Shown one piece after another: positions 41,652-50,358 of a stretch of 64,000 bases of DNA (positions are counted from its first letter, which is position 1; every line of letters starts with the position of its first letter). Origin of the DNA: Thermomicrobium roseum DSM 5159 (GTDB lineage Bacteria > Chloroflexota > Chloroflexia > Thermomicrobiales > Thermomicrobiaceae); contig NC_011961.1 of NCBI RefSeq assembly GCF_000021685.1, positions 372,001 through 436,000 on the forward strand. Reading direction: 5' to 3'. The position numbers were made by a program, and so were the translations under genes. Under the pieces are notes generated by a model, which was given only the letters and a program-made list of their open reading frames with translations, was not told the origin of the DNA and did no database searches.

Positions 41652-43190
41652 TTACCGCGCCTGCTCCTCCATGCGACGCCGCTCTTCCTCCGATTCGAGC
41701 TCCACGTACTGGTGCTTGAGCTCCTTTTCGGCTTCCAAGATGAGCGCGACCTCCTCTTCCGGTGCCTGGGCGACCAGGCGATGCCGCGAATACAGGGCGA
41801 AGTAGAGGAGGGCGATCACGAGGAAGAAGGCGACACCCAGCACGCCTGGGCGGTAGTCCTGGATGGAGAAGGTCGCGAACAGAGCAAGGATGGCCAGGGC
41901 GGCACCGATGGCTGCGCCCGGAATCCCGAAGGGGCTCTTGTACGGGCGTGGCAAGTCGGGGCGGGTGATCTTGAGGCGGATGTAGGCGAGCATCACCGCG
42001 GCATAGGAAATGACTGCGCCGAAGACCGCCATGTTGAGGAGCGCGGCACCGACGATGCCGGTTCCGAACTGGTCGATGATCACTGCGCAGAGGAGACCGA
42101 TGATGGCGCCGGCGATGAGTGCCCGGTGCGGCGTGTGCGTCTTCGGGCTGGTCACCGAGAGGAAGCGCGGGTAGTAGCCGGCGCGCGAGAGGGCGAAAAT
42201 GACCCGGCCGTAGGCATAGATGATGGTGTGGAAGCTCGCGATCAGTCCGGTGAGGGCGATGAGCGTCAGCACCGTCGTCGTCGCTCCGGCACCGAAGACC
42301 GCCTGGAAGCCATCGGCCAAGGGCGCACTCGACTCGCCGATTTGCTTGGCTCCGCCGTTGACGCCGGAGTTGAAGACGAGCGTGAAGACCGACAACGCGA
42401 GCAGTGTGAAGATACCAGTGATGAGGCCCTTCGGCATGTCACGGACGACATCGTGAGTCTCTTCGGCGGCCAAGGGCAGTTCCTCGATCGCGAGGTAGAA
42501 CCAGATGGCGAAGGGGATGGCCGCGAAGATGCCGAAGAAGCCTTGCGGCAAGAAGGTCGAGCTACCGGCTCGGTCAGGATTGGGTTCGATGTTGAAGACG
42601 AGATCCCAGCTGAAAGCGCCGCTGGCGACCGCGCCGATGTAGAAGATCACGAGGATGAGCATGGCGAGAATGGTGACGACGAGTCCGACGCGCAGGGTGA
42701 TCTCGACACCAGCGATATTGATAGCGACGAAGACCATGTAGAACAAGAGCCACCAGAGCCAGACCGGGACCTGCGGGAACAGGGTATTCATGTAGCCACC
42801 GATCCCGACCACGATCACCGCTGGAGTGATGACGTACTCGATGGTGTCGGTGACGCCGACGAGGTAGCCTCCCCACGGACCGAAGGCGCTGCGCGTGAAC
42901 GAGTAGAAGCCGCCTGCGTGGGGCAGGGCGGTCGTCAGCTCAGCGATGCTGTACACCATGAAGAGGTACATCAGCGCCATGAGCACGGTCGCGATGAGGA
43001 GACCGCCGAAGCCGCCAGCACTCAGGCCGAAGTTCCAGCCGAAGAAGTCACCGGAGATGACCGCTCCCACCCCGAGCGCCCAGAGAAGCACCCAGTTGGC
43101 ATGGCGGCGAAGTTTGCGTTGCTCGAGATACTCCTGTCCGACTCGCTCGTAGCGGACCCCGCCGCGCTCGATCGTCGGTTGCTCACCCAT
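41652..43190 (-). CDS. APC-family permease, ethanolamine-permease-like
   Basis: 512 residues, about 12 spans. The N-terminal region (LRRHANWVLLWALGVGAVIS then GDFFGWNFGLSAGGFGGLL) is the signature of the ethanolamine permease group of the amino acid-polyamine-organocation family. The C-terminal tail is a charged helix. A GAGGGAAG site precedes the ATG. It is the last gene of a three-gene minus-strand cluster with a glutamine-synthetase-like ligase and an SDR dehydrogenase, pointing to import of a small amine that is then gamma-glutamylated. Confidence 0.85.
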   Translation of the reverse strand: MGEQPTIERGGVRYERVGQEYLEQRKLRRHANWVLLWALGVGAVISGDFFGWNFGLSAGGFGGLLIATVLMALMYLFMVYSIAELTTALPHAGGFYSFTRSAFGPWGGYLVGVTDTIEYVITPAVIVVGIGGYMNTLFPQVPVWLWWLLFYMVFVAINIAGVEITLRVGLVVTILAMLILVIFYIGAVASGAFSWDLVFNIEPNPDRAGSSTFLPQGFFGIFAAIPFAIWFYLAIEELPLAAEETHDVVRDMPKGLITGIFTLLALSVFTLVFNSGVNGGAKQIGESSAPLADGFQAVFGAGATTTVLTLIALTGLIASFHTIIYAYGRVIFALSRAGYYPRFLSVTSPKTHTPHRALIAGAIIGLLCAVIIDQFGTGIVGAALLNMAVFGAVISYAAVMLAYIRLKITRPDLPRPYKSPFGIPGAAIGAALAILALFATFSIQDYRPGVLGVAFFLVIALLYFALYSRHRLVAQAPEEEVALILEAEKELKHQYVELESEEERRRMEEQAR

Positions 43191-43220
43191 CTCGCTTCCC
43201 TCCTCTCGTTGACTCGCTGA

Positions 43221-44003
43221 TCACTCTTCCGGTGTGATGTAGGCGGCGGTGATGCCGCCATCGACCAGGAACGCTGTCGCGGTCACATAGGACGACTCAT
43301 CGGACGCCAGGAACAGCGCCGCCTGTGCCACCTCGCGCGCCTGGGCGAAGCGTCCCATCGGGATGTGCACCAGTCGGCGTTGCCGCTTGGCCGGATCGGA
43401 GAGGATCGAGCGCAGGAGCGGTGTATCGACCGGTCCCGGGCAGAGCGCGTTAGCCCGGATGTTCTTGCGGGCGAACTCGATGGCGATCTCCCGCGTCATG
43501 GCGAGCACGCCTCCCTTGCTCGCCGTGTAGGCGATCTGGGGTACGGCTGCTCCCATCAGGGCCACGAAGCTCGCCGTATTGATGATCGAGCCGCCCCCGG
43601 CCCGCAGCATGGCCGGGATGGCGTACTTGCAGCCGAGGAAGACGCCCTTCAAGTTGACCGCCATCACGCGGTCCCAGACTTCTTCGGGCGTGTCCACTAC
43701 CGACCCATCCTCGTCAGGGAAGATGCCAGCGTTGTTGAACATCACGTCAAGCTTGCCGTACGTGTCTTCGGCGGTACGAACCAGCGCCTCGACCTCCGCG
43801 GCCTTGGTGACGTCCGTCCGGACGAAGATCGCCTCGCCACCAGCCTCGCGGATGAGGCGTACAGTCTCCTCGCCGCCCGCCACGTTGACATCGGCGACGA
43901 CCACCTTCCCGCCCTCCTGGGCGAAGAGGATGGCCGCCTCGCGCCCGATTCCCGATCCTGCTCCAGTGATGATGCACACTTTGCCAGCCAGCCGGTTGCC
44001 CAT
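43221..44003 (-). CDS. Short-chain dehydrogenase/reductase (SDR)
   Basis: 260 residues. NAD(P)-binding TGAGSGIG, the ADVN acidic strand end favouring NAD, NNAG, Ser in NTASFVAL and the catalytic YTASKGG are all present, as is the C-terminal VDGG. ATG 44003 follows GAGGGAGGGGG; an upstream in-frame start is unlikely. It lies between the permease (30 bases) and the ligase gene (14 bases), so one operon. It could oxidise an alcohol or amino-alcohol derivative of the same pathway; the substrate is not visible in the sequence. Confidence 0.85.
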   Translation of the reverse strand: MGNRLAGKVCIITGAGSGIGREAAILFAQEGGKVVVADVNVAGGEETVRLIREAGGEAIFVRTDVTKAAEVEALVRTAEDTYGKLDVMFNNAGIFPDEDGSVVDTPEEVWDRVMAVNLKGVFLGCKYAIPAMLRAGGGSIINTASFVALMGAAVPQIAYTASKGGVLAMTREIAIEFARKNIRANALCPGPVDTPLLRSILSDPAKRQRRLVHIPMGRFAQAREVAQAALFLASDESSYVTATAFLVDGGITAAYITPEE

Positions 44004-44017
44004 CGTTACCCCCTCCC

Positions 44018-45403
44018 TCAGCCGCGCTCGAAGTACCGGTACAGCTCCCAATCGGTCACCACGGCGTCGAACGTCTCCTGCTCGACCCGCGCCATGTTGA
44101 CGTAGTGCTCGACGACGAGCTCGCCGAAAGCGCGGCGGGCCAGTTCGCTGCGCTCGAACTCGACCATCGCCTCGGCGAGGGTGCGCGGAACACGGACGAC
44201 GTCGCGGGCTTCGTAGGCGTTGCCGCGGTACTCGGGCGGCAGGGGAAGTTCTCGCTCGATCCCGTCCAGCGCGGCGGCGATCATCGCGGCATAAGCCAGG
44301 TACGGGTTGGCGTCGGCGCCCGGAAGGCGGCTCTCGACGCGCAATGACTGGCCGTGGCCGACGATGCGAAAGCCACAGGTGCGGTTGTCGCGTCCCCAGA
44401 CGACGTTGACCGGTGCCCAGCTAGCGACGGCGTAGCGCTTGTACGAGTTGACGTTGGAGGCGACGAAGAGCGAAAGTTCCCGGGCGTGGGCGATGAGTCC
44501 GGCGAGTGCGTGCTGCATCAGCTTACTCATGTGGTAGGGTTGCCCGTCTGCCTCGTAGAAGAGGTTCCGCTCGCCCGCGCTGTCCCAGATGCTCAAGTGG
44601 ATGTGGGAACTGGAGCCGGTCCAGGTGTGATGGGGCTTGGCCATGAAGGTGACTGCCACCCCATTGAGGTAGGCGATCTCCTTGACGCCGTGCTTGAAGA
44701 GCACCGCACGATCGGCCGATTCGAGCGCCTCCGCGTAGTGGATGTTGATCTCGTGCTGGCCAGCCGCTGCCTCCCCCTTCGAGAACTCGATCGGGATCCC
44801 AGCAGCCGTCATCAGGTTGCGGATCTGCCGGTAGATCGGTTCCGCTTTGGTTCCCTGGAAGAGGTGATAGTCCTCGTTGTACCAGCCGTAGGGGTGCAGA
44901 CCACGGTACCCCTTCTCGTACGCCTCGTCATAGGAGTCCTTGAGGAGGTAGAACTCCAGCTCGCTCGCCATCATGATGCGGAAGCCCATGGCTGCGGCGC
45001 GCTCGACCTGGCGGCGGAGGATCGTCCGGGGGGCGACCGGGATCAGCTCACCGGTTTCCTCGTCGACCGCGTCGGCCAAGACGAGCGCGGTTCCCTCCAG
45101 CCAGGGGATACGCCGCAGCGTGGCGAAGTCGGGACGGGCGACCCAGTCACCGTAGCCGGTCTCCCAATTCATCAACCGGTAACCGCCCGGTGTGGTCATC
45201 TCCATGTCGGTACCGAGGAGGTAGGTGCAGAAGTGGGTGCCGTGGGCGCGGACGTGCTCGAGGAAGAAATCGGCGCGGACGCGCTTCCCCATGAGGCGTC
45301 CCTGCATGTCGCAAAGCGCGTTGATGACCGTATCGATCTCGCCACTGGCGACCAGGTGCTCCAGTTCGTCCAGGGTCAAGAGACCCGTCGTATGCTCGCT
45401 CAT
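44018..45403 (-). CDS. Glutamine-synthetase-family ligase (gamma-glutamylamine/ethanolamide synthetase-like)
   Basis: 461 residues. The beta-grasp and catalytic domains of class III/PuuA-like glutamine synthetases are clear: MASELEFYL (metal Glu), GEAAAGQHEIN, FMAKPH, SSSHIHLSIWD, NVNSYKRY and the C-terminal VESRLPGADANPYLAYAAM. Such ligases attach glutamate to an amine instead of ammonia. With an ethanolamine-type permease and an SDR next door, gamma-glutamyl-ethanolamide formation is plausible (inference); polyamines are the alternative. First gene of the operon. Confidence 0.85.
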   Translation of the reverse strand: MSEHTTGLLTLDELEHLVASGEIDTVINALCDMQGRLMGKRVRADFFLEHVRAHGTHFCTYLLGTDMEMTTPGGYRLMNWETGYGDWVARPDFATLRRIPWLEGTALVLADAVDEETGELIPVAPRTILRRQVERAAAMGFRIMMASELEFYLLKDSYDEAYEKGYRGLHPYGWYNEDYHLFQGTKAEPIYRQIRNLMTAAGIPIEFSKGEAAAGQHEINIHYAEALESADRAVLFKHGVKEIAYLNGVAVTFMAKPHHTWTGSSSHIHLSIWDSAGERNLFYEADGQPYHMSKLMQHALAGLIAHARELSLFVASNVNSYKRYAVASWAPVNVVWGRDNRTCGFRIVGHGQSLRVESRLPGADANPYLAYAAMIAAALDGIERELPLPPEYRGNAYEARDVVRVPRTLAEAMVEFERSELARRAFGELVVEHYVNMARVEQETFDAVVTDWELYRYFERG

Positions 45404-45791
45404 CGATGCGCTCCAACTCCCTTCGCTCGTTGCCTCACCGATCGGCCGGAGGTGAGTCAGCGGGCGGGGGGTGACGGCTACCGCCGGCTAACCAGCAGCA
45501 CTGGCAGCCATGGAGACGCGGTGACCTTCTGCACTGCATGGGTCGCGTGCGATCCTTCCTCGACCGTGCCGAAAAATCACCACCCCGCCCAGGAGCACCA
45601 TGCCCCCGGCTCGCACTCCGCACGGATTCCAGAATCGATAGGAGCCGGACACACCGCTACAGTGCCGTGTCCGGCTTGTCCAGAGCTCTCTCGCTGCCAC
45701 AAACCACAGTAACGGGTGTGTGGGCTGCTGTCAAGAGGCTCATCTGACAAACGGTACGGGATGCACCGCGCATGGGAGTGACGGTGCGGGT
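45404..45791. other. Divergent intergenic region with a strong hairpin
   Basis: About 390 bases between the amine operon and a glycosyltransferase-like gene. AGCCGGACAC / GTGTCCGGCT (45643-45652 and 45667-45676) is a perfect 10-bp stem with a 14-base loop; being between divergent genes it may be an operator or leader structure rather than a terminator. GGGAGTGA at 45774-45781 is the likely ribosome binding site of the next gene. Confidence 0.45.
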
Positions 45792-47369
45792 GTGCACCGG
45801 GGTAGCGAACTGGATACGGCTCGAGTAGGATCGTCGGTTGTCGAGTCGCAAGCGGCGCGGTGCGGCGCGGAGGATGCAGTGGCGGAGCCGGAGGAGGTCG
45901 CAGAGCCGATCGAACGGCAGCGTGCGGGGCGTTGGCTGCTCGTCGTCGTCCTGGTCGCTGCTGTGGCCTGGGCACTGATCGCATTTCGCTACCTGGAGCG
46001 CCTTGCTCCTTTGACCGGCGACGAGCCGTACTACGTGATGACAGTCATCTCGCTGCTGGAGGACTTCGACCTGGATGAGGCGAACCAGTACGCTGAGCGC
46101 GCCTGGCTGCGCTTCTATCCTCCGAGGCCCCTTCCAGCCGACTGGCGAGGGTGGCCGGCTTTCCCCTGGGAGTTGCCCCCGCACCCTGCGCAGGCGGCCC
46201 GACCGGGACTGTACAGCAAGCACGGGTTGGGACTGACGGTGCTCATCGCCCTGCCCTGGGCGGTAGCCGGACGGGTGGGGGCGATGGCGACCGTCGGGGC
46301 ATGCGGCATCCTGCTGCTCGTCCAGCTCTTCTGGCTGGCCCGCGAAGTGGGGGCGAGTCCGCGGCTGGCTGCGCTGCTCGCGCTCGGGTTGGGCCTGGTC
46401 ATGCCGATCGGCCCCTACGCGCTGCTCCTGTTCCCCGAGGTGCCGGCCGCGCTGTGCTTCGTCTACGCGGTGCGGCGAGCGAGCGAGCGAGCGAATCGCT
46501 GGTGGCAGTGGCTCTTGGCCGGGGGTGCGATCGGCTTTCTACCGTGGCTGCACCAGCGCTTCCTCATCAGCGCGGCACTGCTCGGCGCGGTCATTCTCGG
46601 GCGGGCAGTGGCGGCCCGGGCAGGGCGCGGCTGGGGAGCCGACTGGCCAGGGGCGCTCTGGGGCGTGCTTCCGGCTCTGGTCGGCGGGCTGGGGATCCTG
46701 GGCTTTGACCTGTGGCTCTACGGAAAGCCGTACCAGAACCCGGCCGATCATGCCGGGTTCGCGGGGCCGCTCGGGACGCTGAACGGTGCCTTTGGATTGC
46801 TGCTCGATGCCCAGTGGGGACTCCTGATCGCGGCACCGGTCTTTCTCGTGGCCCTAGCCACGCTGCACTGGTGGGCGGCTCGCCAGCCGCAGCGTTTCTG
46901 GCTGACAGTGGGGGTCGTCGCACCCTATCTCGGGTTGGTCGCTGCCTACCGGGTCTGGTGGGGCGAATGGGGTCCGCCGGCCCGCTACCTGGTGCCGGTG
47001 GCTGGCTTTGCGGTCGCCCCCTTGGCCTGCTGGTTGGTGACGGCACGCCCCTGGCAGTGGCTGATCGCCGGGCTCGCCTGGAGTTGGGGAGCGCTCCTCT
47101 CCGTCGTGGGGTACCTGGATCCCCAGCGCTTCTACCATCATCCGGATGGAGTCAACAAGCTGTATCGGACGCTGGACAGCTGGCTGGGGACGCAGCTGGC
47201 GGAACGGCTGGTTCCGTTCCAGCCGTACGCGGCAGCGCCGGCGGAGGAGCGGCTGCGGGCAGCCCTGCTCACGGTCATCGCGTTGCTAGCACTCGTGGCG
47301 TTGGCTGGGCCACCCGCGTGGCAGCGCGTGTGCATTCTGACCGACGAGAAGGCACAACGAGTCGGGTAG
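45792..47369 (+). CDS. GT-C-type membrane glycosyltransferase-like protein
   Basis: 525 residues with about ten to eleven membrane spans. Just after the first span lies LTGDEPYYVMTV, the acidic loop (Asp-Glu) that is catalytic in ArnT/PMT-like GT-C glycosyltransferases using polyprenyl-phosphate sugars. A large extracytoplasmic loop carries aromatic and basic residues. The start is uncertain; GTG 45792 has GGGAGTGA about 11 bases upstream and leaves a hydrophilic 45-residue N-terminus. It may glycosylate the Thr/Pro-rich exported proteins nearby (inference). Confidence 0.7.
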   Translation: MHRGSELDTARVGSSVVESQAARCGAEDAVAEPEEVAEPIERQRAGRWLLVVVLVAAVAWALIAFRYLERLAPLTGDEPYYVMTVISLLEDFDLDEANQYAERAWLRFYPPRPLPADWRGWPAFPWELPPHPAQAARPGLYSKHGLGLTVLIALPWAVAGRVGAMATVGACGILLLVQLFWLAREVGASPRLAALLALGLGLVMPIGPYALLLFPEVPAALCFVYAVRRASERANRWWQWLLAGGAIGFLPWLHQRFLISAALLGAVILGRAVAARAGRGWGADWPGALWGVLPALVGGLGILGFDLWLYGKPYQNPADHAGFAGPLGTLNGAFGLLLDAQWGLLIAAPVFLVALATLHWWAARQPQRFWLTVGVVAPYLGLVAAYRVWWGEWGPPARYLVPVAGFAVAPLACWLVTARPWQWLIAGLAWSWGALLSVVGYLDPQRFYHHPDGVNKLYRTLDSWLGTQLAERLVPFQPYAAAPAEERLRAALLTVIALLALVALAGPPAWQRVCILTDEKAQRVG

Positions 47370-47398
47370 AATGGCTCTGGCAGGCGAGGGGGTAGACA

Positions 47399-47803
47399 AT
47401 GGTGCAGTGGTGGCGGGGCCGACGCTTTCAACCTAAAGAGAAGGTGAGCGAACCGCGGACGCCGGGCGCCTGGGTGCTGACGGTCCGGTCGGCGCCCTTG
47501 CGCTACGACGAGTTGCGTCAGCTCGTCGAGTCGACCGGTGAAGCCCGAGTCTACTTCGGGGAAGCGTTAGCGTACCTGCAGGGCGAGGCAGTGGCGCTCT
47601 TACGGATCGAGGCGACCGGTTTCGAGTGGGTCCGGCGGTTGTACGACTGGTGGCAGGTCGCCCAGCTGCGGGACGCGGTGCCGTTCGACGTTCGCTTTTA
47701 CGTGCGCGACCGCGAGTTCGTAGGCAGCTTCCGAGAGGACCAGCTCCAGGAGCTTCTGGCGCGGCTAGTGGAACGTGCCCCGCGGGTCGAGCGAGCGGCC
47801 TGA
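47399..47803 (+). CDS. Hypothetical protein, Trp/Arg-rich
   Basis: 134 residues, soluble. An N-terminal basic WWRGRRF segment is followed by a mixed alpha/beta domain (WVLTVRSAPLRYDELRQLV, VRFYVRDREFVGSF, DQLQELLARLV). No family recognised. GAGGGGG precedes the ATG by 7 bases, and it starts 29 bases after the glycosyltransferase stop, so they are probably co-transcribed. Confidence 0.6.
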   Translation: MVQWWRGRRFQPKEKVSEPRTPGAWVLTVRSAPLRYDELRQLVESTGEARVYFGEALAYLQGEAVALLRIEATGFEWVRRLYDWWQVAQLRDAVPFDVRFYVRDREFVGSFREDQLQELLARLVERAPRVERAA

Positions 47804-47866
47804 GGTGGTGAGCGCAACTGACCAGTTCGTGCTCACAGCTCGTCCGCGGAGTGGTACTTTCGTACC

Positions 47867-47895
47867 TTGCTTCTGGTCATGCGATCGCATATGCT
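47867..47895 (+). promoter_or_regulatory. Promoter of the LPxTG surface protein gene
   Basis: TTGCTT and TATGCT are separated by exactly 17 bases. The predicted start near 47902 leaves a long leader of about 220 bases before the ATG at 48122. Confidence 0.55.
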
Positions 47896-47901
47896 AGGAA
47901 T

Positions 47902-48121
47902 AGGACGATCGGGGGAGGAATGATCCCCCGGAACTCCTGACGGACCGACACCCCGGAGGCGAAGAAGCGCTGCCTGAGCGTTGGGCGCCAGTGGGCAGCG
48001 TGGAGCCAGTGGCGCACCCGGCCGGGATATCCTGGTCGGGTGCGTGTTTTCTGGGAAGCGAGAGGAGGCAGGGAGCAAGCGATACCACGTGTCGATGTAC
48101 TCCTGCGAGAGGGGGACAGTG
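47902..48121 (+). ncRNA. Structured 5' leader with terminator-like last hairpin
   Basis: Three stems are visible: CGGGGGA/TCCCCCG (47910-47930), CGCTGCC/GGCAGCG (about 47969-48000) and a 10-bp stem at 48014-48043 (GCACCCGGCC / GGTCGGGTGC) followed by GTGTTTT. The last looks like an intrinsic terminator placed 72 bases before the start codon, as in attenuators and riboswitches. No known riboswitch class was recognised; simple termination of the upstream operon is the alternative, but the promoter lies before the hairpin. Confidence 0.45.
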
Positions 48122-49216
48122 ATGAATCGACAGACGAACCAGAATGGGAAGCCACGAAGCACGATAACCTGGGTCGCGACCTTTCTGAGCCTCGCGCTCC
48201 TGGTCGCGAGCTTGGCGCTCGCGCTCGGATCGGGTGAAGCCGTGGCGAAGCCTTCGAAGACACCGACCCCGACCCCAACGGCGACACCGACGCCGAGCGG
48301 CACGAAGCCGATCTCGATCAAGGCTAGCCATCAGAATTACCAGAAGTCTTGCAAGAAGGATGAAGAGATCGAGTGGCACTTCGTCATCACGCAGATTGCG
48401 AATAGTAGCCTCGCCCCGGGATCGATCACTGCGCAGTTCCAAAACGCTGGGACCGTAACGATCGGGTTGGACAAGTTCACTGGCGGTACAGCGCACTACA
48501 CCTACTATACGAGTAGCCCCGAGACGCTGATCGATGCCTGGGCGACGATCTATGCGGGGTGGGATGGCCAGTTCAATCTCAGTCATGCTAAGTGCGTCCG
48601 CTCCACGTCGACACCGACCCAGGTGACGACGCCGGTCGGGACGCCGGAGCCGACCGCGACGCCGACGCCGGAGCCGACCGCGACGCCGACGCCGACACCG
48701 ACGCCGACCGCGACACCCACCCAGGTCACGACGCCGGTCGGGACGCCGGAGCCGACCGCGACGCCGACGCCGACACCGACGCCGACCGCGACACCCACCC
48801 AGGTCACGACGCCGGTCGGGACGCCGGAGCCGACACGGACCCCGCCGCGCGCGACACCCACACCGCCGCGCGCGACCCCAACCCCGGTGACCACGCCGGT
48901 CGGGTCACCGGAGCCGACGCGGACCCCGCCGCGCGCGACACCCACACCGCCGCGCGCGACCCCGAGCCCGGTGACCACGCCGGCGAGCGAGTCGGCCGGT
49001 GCCACGGCGACGCCGACGTCGGTGAGCGAGGCGTTGCCGGCGACGGCCGAGCCGACCCAGACACCGCAGCCGCCTGCGGCGGCCGGGCAGGTCCTGCCCA
49101 AGACGGGCGGTGGTCCGGGTGGGAGCATTCTGGTCGGGTTGCTCGGCTTGGCCGGTAGCGTGCTGGCGGCGACCGGATTTGCGCTCGAGGCACGACGCCG
49201 CCGCGCGATGCGCTGA
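48122..49216 (+). CDS. LPxTG-anchored Thr/Pro-repeat surface protein
   Basis: 364 residues. A signal peptide (about 15-40) is followed by a short Thr/Pro run, a 100-residue globular domain with two Cys (SCKKDEEIEWHFVI ... AKCVR), about 150 residues of TPEPTATPTP and TPPRATPTP repeats, and a sorting signal: LPKTG at 325-329, a hydrophobic span and RRRRAMR tail. Sortase would cleave between Thr and Gly and attach it to the envelope. No sortase gene lies in this window. GAGGGGG precedes the ATG. Confidence 0.82.
   Translation: MNRQTNQNGKPRSTITWVATFLSLALLVASLALALGSGEAVAKPSKTPTPTPTATPTPSGTKPISIKASHQNYQKSCKKDEEIEWHFVITQIANSSLAPGSITAQFQNAGTVTIGLDKFTGGTAHYTYYTSSPETLIDAWATIYAGWDGQFNLSHAKCVRSTSTPTQVTTPVGTPEPTATPTPEPTATPTPTPTPTATPTQVTTPVGTPEPTATPTPTPTPTATPTQVTTPVGTPEPTRTPPRATPTPPRATPTPVTTPVGSPEPTRTPPRATPTPPRATPSPVTTPASESAGATATPTSVSEALPATAEPTQTPQPPAAAGQVLPKTGGGPGGSILVGLLGLAGSVLAATGFALEARRRRAMR
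48612..48990 (+). repeat. In-frame tandem repeats encoding Thr/Pro stalk
   Basis: Two repeat families abut: a 78-bp period (copies starting near 48721 and 48799, with a divergent first copy) and an 84-bp period (copies starting near 48841 and 48925) containing the Pro-Pro-Arg-Ala-Thr-Pro motif. Both periods are multiples of three, so copy-number change keeps the frame. Confidence 0.8.
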
Positions 49217-49244
49217 TCTCCGCGATCGACCAGCGAAGCTCACG

Positions 49245-49274
49245 AGCGGGCTCGGGAGGACTCCCGGGCCCGCT
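49245..49274 (+). terminator. Rho-independent terminator after the LPxTG gene
   Basis: A 14-base inverted repeat (AGCGGGCTCGGGAG / CTCCCGGGCCCGCT, one G-U pair; innermost bases form the loop) is followed by TCCTGTTCC. It begins 28 bases after the stop codon. Confidence 0.7.
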
Positions 49275-49437
49275 TCCTGTTCCCCAGCGTCCGACCAGCA
49301 CTGCTGGCTAGTCCATCGTGCCGGCGAGCTTCCACCGGCTGGTGCGGGACCAGCTGCTTCGGCGTGCCAGCACGGGGTGCGGTGCTGAGCGAAAAACGAG
49401 CCGTATACTGCGGCTGGTGAGCCGCGGGGGTGGAGCG

Positions 49438-50358
49438 GTGACGCGAGGTCAGCTCGTCCAGCTGGTTCTCCTGGGGACGATCTGGGGGAGTTCCTACCTC
49501 TTCATCAAGCTTGCGGTGGCGGGCATCCCACCGCTCGCCCTGGTCGAGGGGCGTCTTCTCCTCGGCGCGCTGGTGCTGCTCGCCGTGCGGTGGGTGACCC
49601 GTCAGCCATGGCCGTCACGGGCAGTGTGGCTGCACCTCGCGCTCATGGCGGTGATCGGGAACGTCGTGCCATTCCTGCTGATCGCCTGGAGCGAGCAGCA
49701 CATCGATTCCGGCCTCGCGTCCGTCCTGAACGCCACGACACCGTTCTTCACGGTCCTCTTCGCCGTGCTGATCTTCCGAGCCGAACGGCTCACCCAGGCC
49801 AAAGCGATCGGCCTGACGCTCGGCTTTCTCGGTGTGGCCGTCCTCAGCGGGGCGGACCTGGCGGCAGTGGGCGCCGCTTCGACACAGGGTCAACTGGCCG
49901 TGCTGGCTTCCAGCGCCTGCTACGGTCTGGGTTTCGCCTATGCGCGCCGTTTCCTGCGCGGGGCGCCGCTGGCTTTGGCCGCTGGCCAGATCGCGCTGGC
50001 CGCGCTGATCCTGCTTCCGCCGGCGCTCGCGACCGAGGATCTCGCCGCGCTGCGCCCGGGTCCCGTGGAAATCCTCTCCCTCCTCGCCCTGGGAGTCGCC
50101 AGCAGCGGCTTGGCCTACGTGCTCTATTACCGGCTGATCGCGGCTGCCGGCGCGGTGATCGCTTCCCTGGCGACGTATCTGATGCCGCCGGTGGGAGTCA
50201 CGCTGGGCTGGCTGGTGCTCGGTGAACCGGTGGGCTGGCGCCTGCTGGTCGGCATCATCCTCATCCTGTTGGGGATGGCGGTCGTCCAGGGGCGAGCCGG
50301 TTGGTCGGCCTGGCGAGGGCGCACGGCACGCGCGAGTACCCTGCTGGCTGACGATTAG
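49438..50358 (+). CDS. EamA/DMT-family transporter
   Basis: 306 residues with ten predicted membrane spans in two homologous EamA halves (GTIWGSSYLFIKLAVAGIPP in the first, ASSACYGLGFAYARRF in the second). Drug/metabolite transporters export amino acids and other metabolites. GTG 49438 with GGGGTGGAG upstream begins exactly at the first helix; earlier frames give an unrelated basic tail. A TATACT -10 box lies at 49404-49409. Converges with map, sharing 4 bases at the stops. Confidence 0.85.
   Translation: MTRGQLVQLVLLGTIWGSSYLFIKLAVAGIPPLALVEGRLLLGALVLLAVRWVTRQPWPSRAVWLHLALMAVIGNVVPFLLIAWSEQHIDSGLASVLNATTPFFTVLFAVLIFRAERLTQAKAIGLTLGFLGVAVLSGADLAAVGAASTQGQLAVLASSACYGLGFAYARRFLRGAPLALAAGQIALAALILLPPALATEDLAALRPGPVEILSLLALGVASSGLAYVLYYRLIAAAGAVIASLATYLMPPVGVTLGWLVLGEPVGWRLLVGIILILLGMAVVQGRAGWSAWRGRTARASTLLADD

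Noticed and set aside
41712..43220. Long acidic open frame antisense to the permease
   Set aside because: Asp/Glu/Arg-rich translation is the typical complement of a hydrophobic membrane protein gene; the permease has start signal and family motifs.
45404..45791. tRNA or small RNA in the hairpin-bearing divergent gap
   Set aside because: A single 10-bp stem with no cloverleaf or T-loop sequence; better read as a regulatory dyad.
48612..48990. CRISPR-like repeats
   Set aside because: Repeats are contiguous, in frame, without unique spacers, and encode a Thr/Pro stalk.
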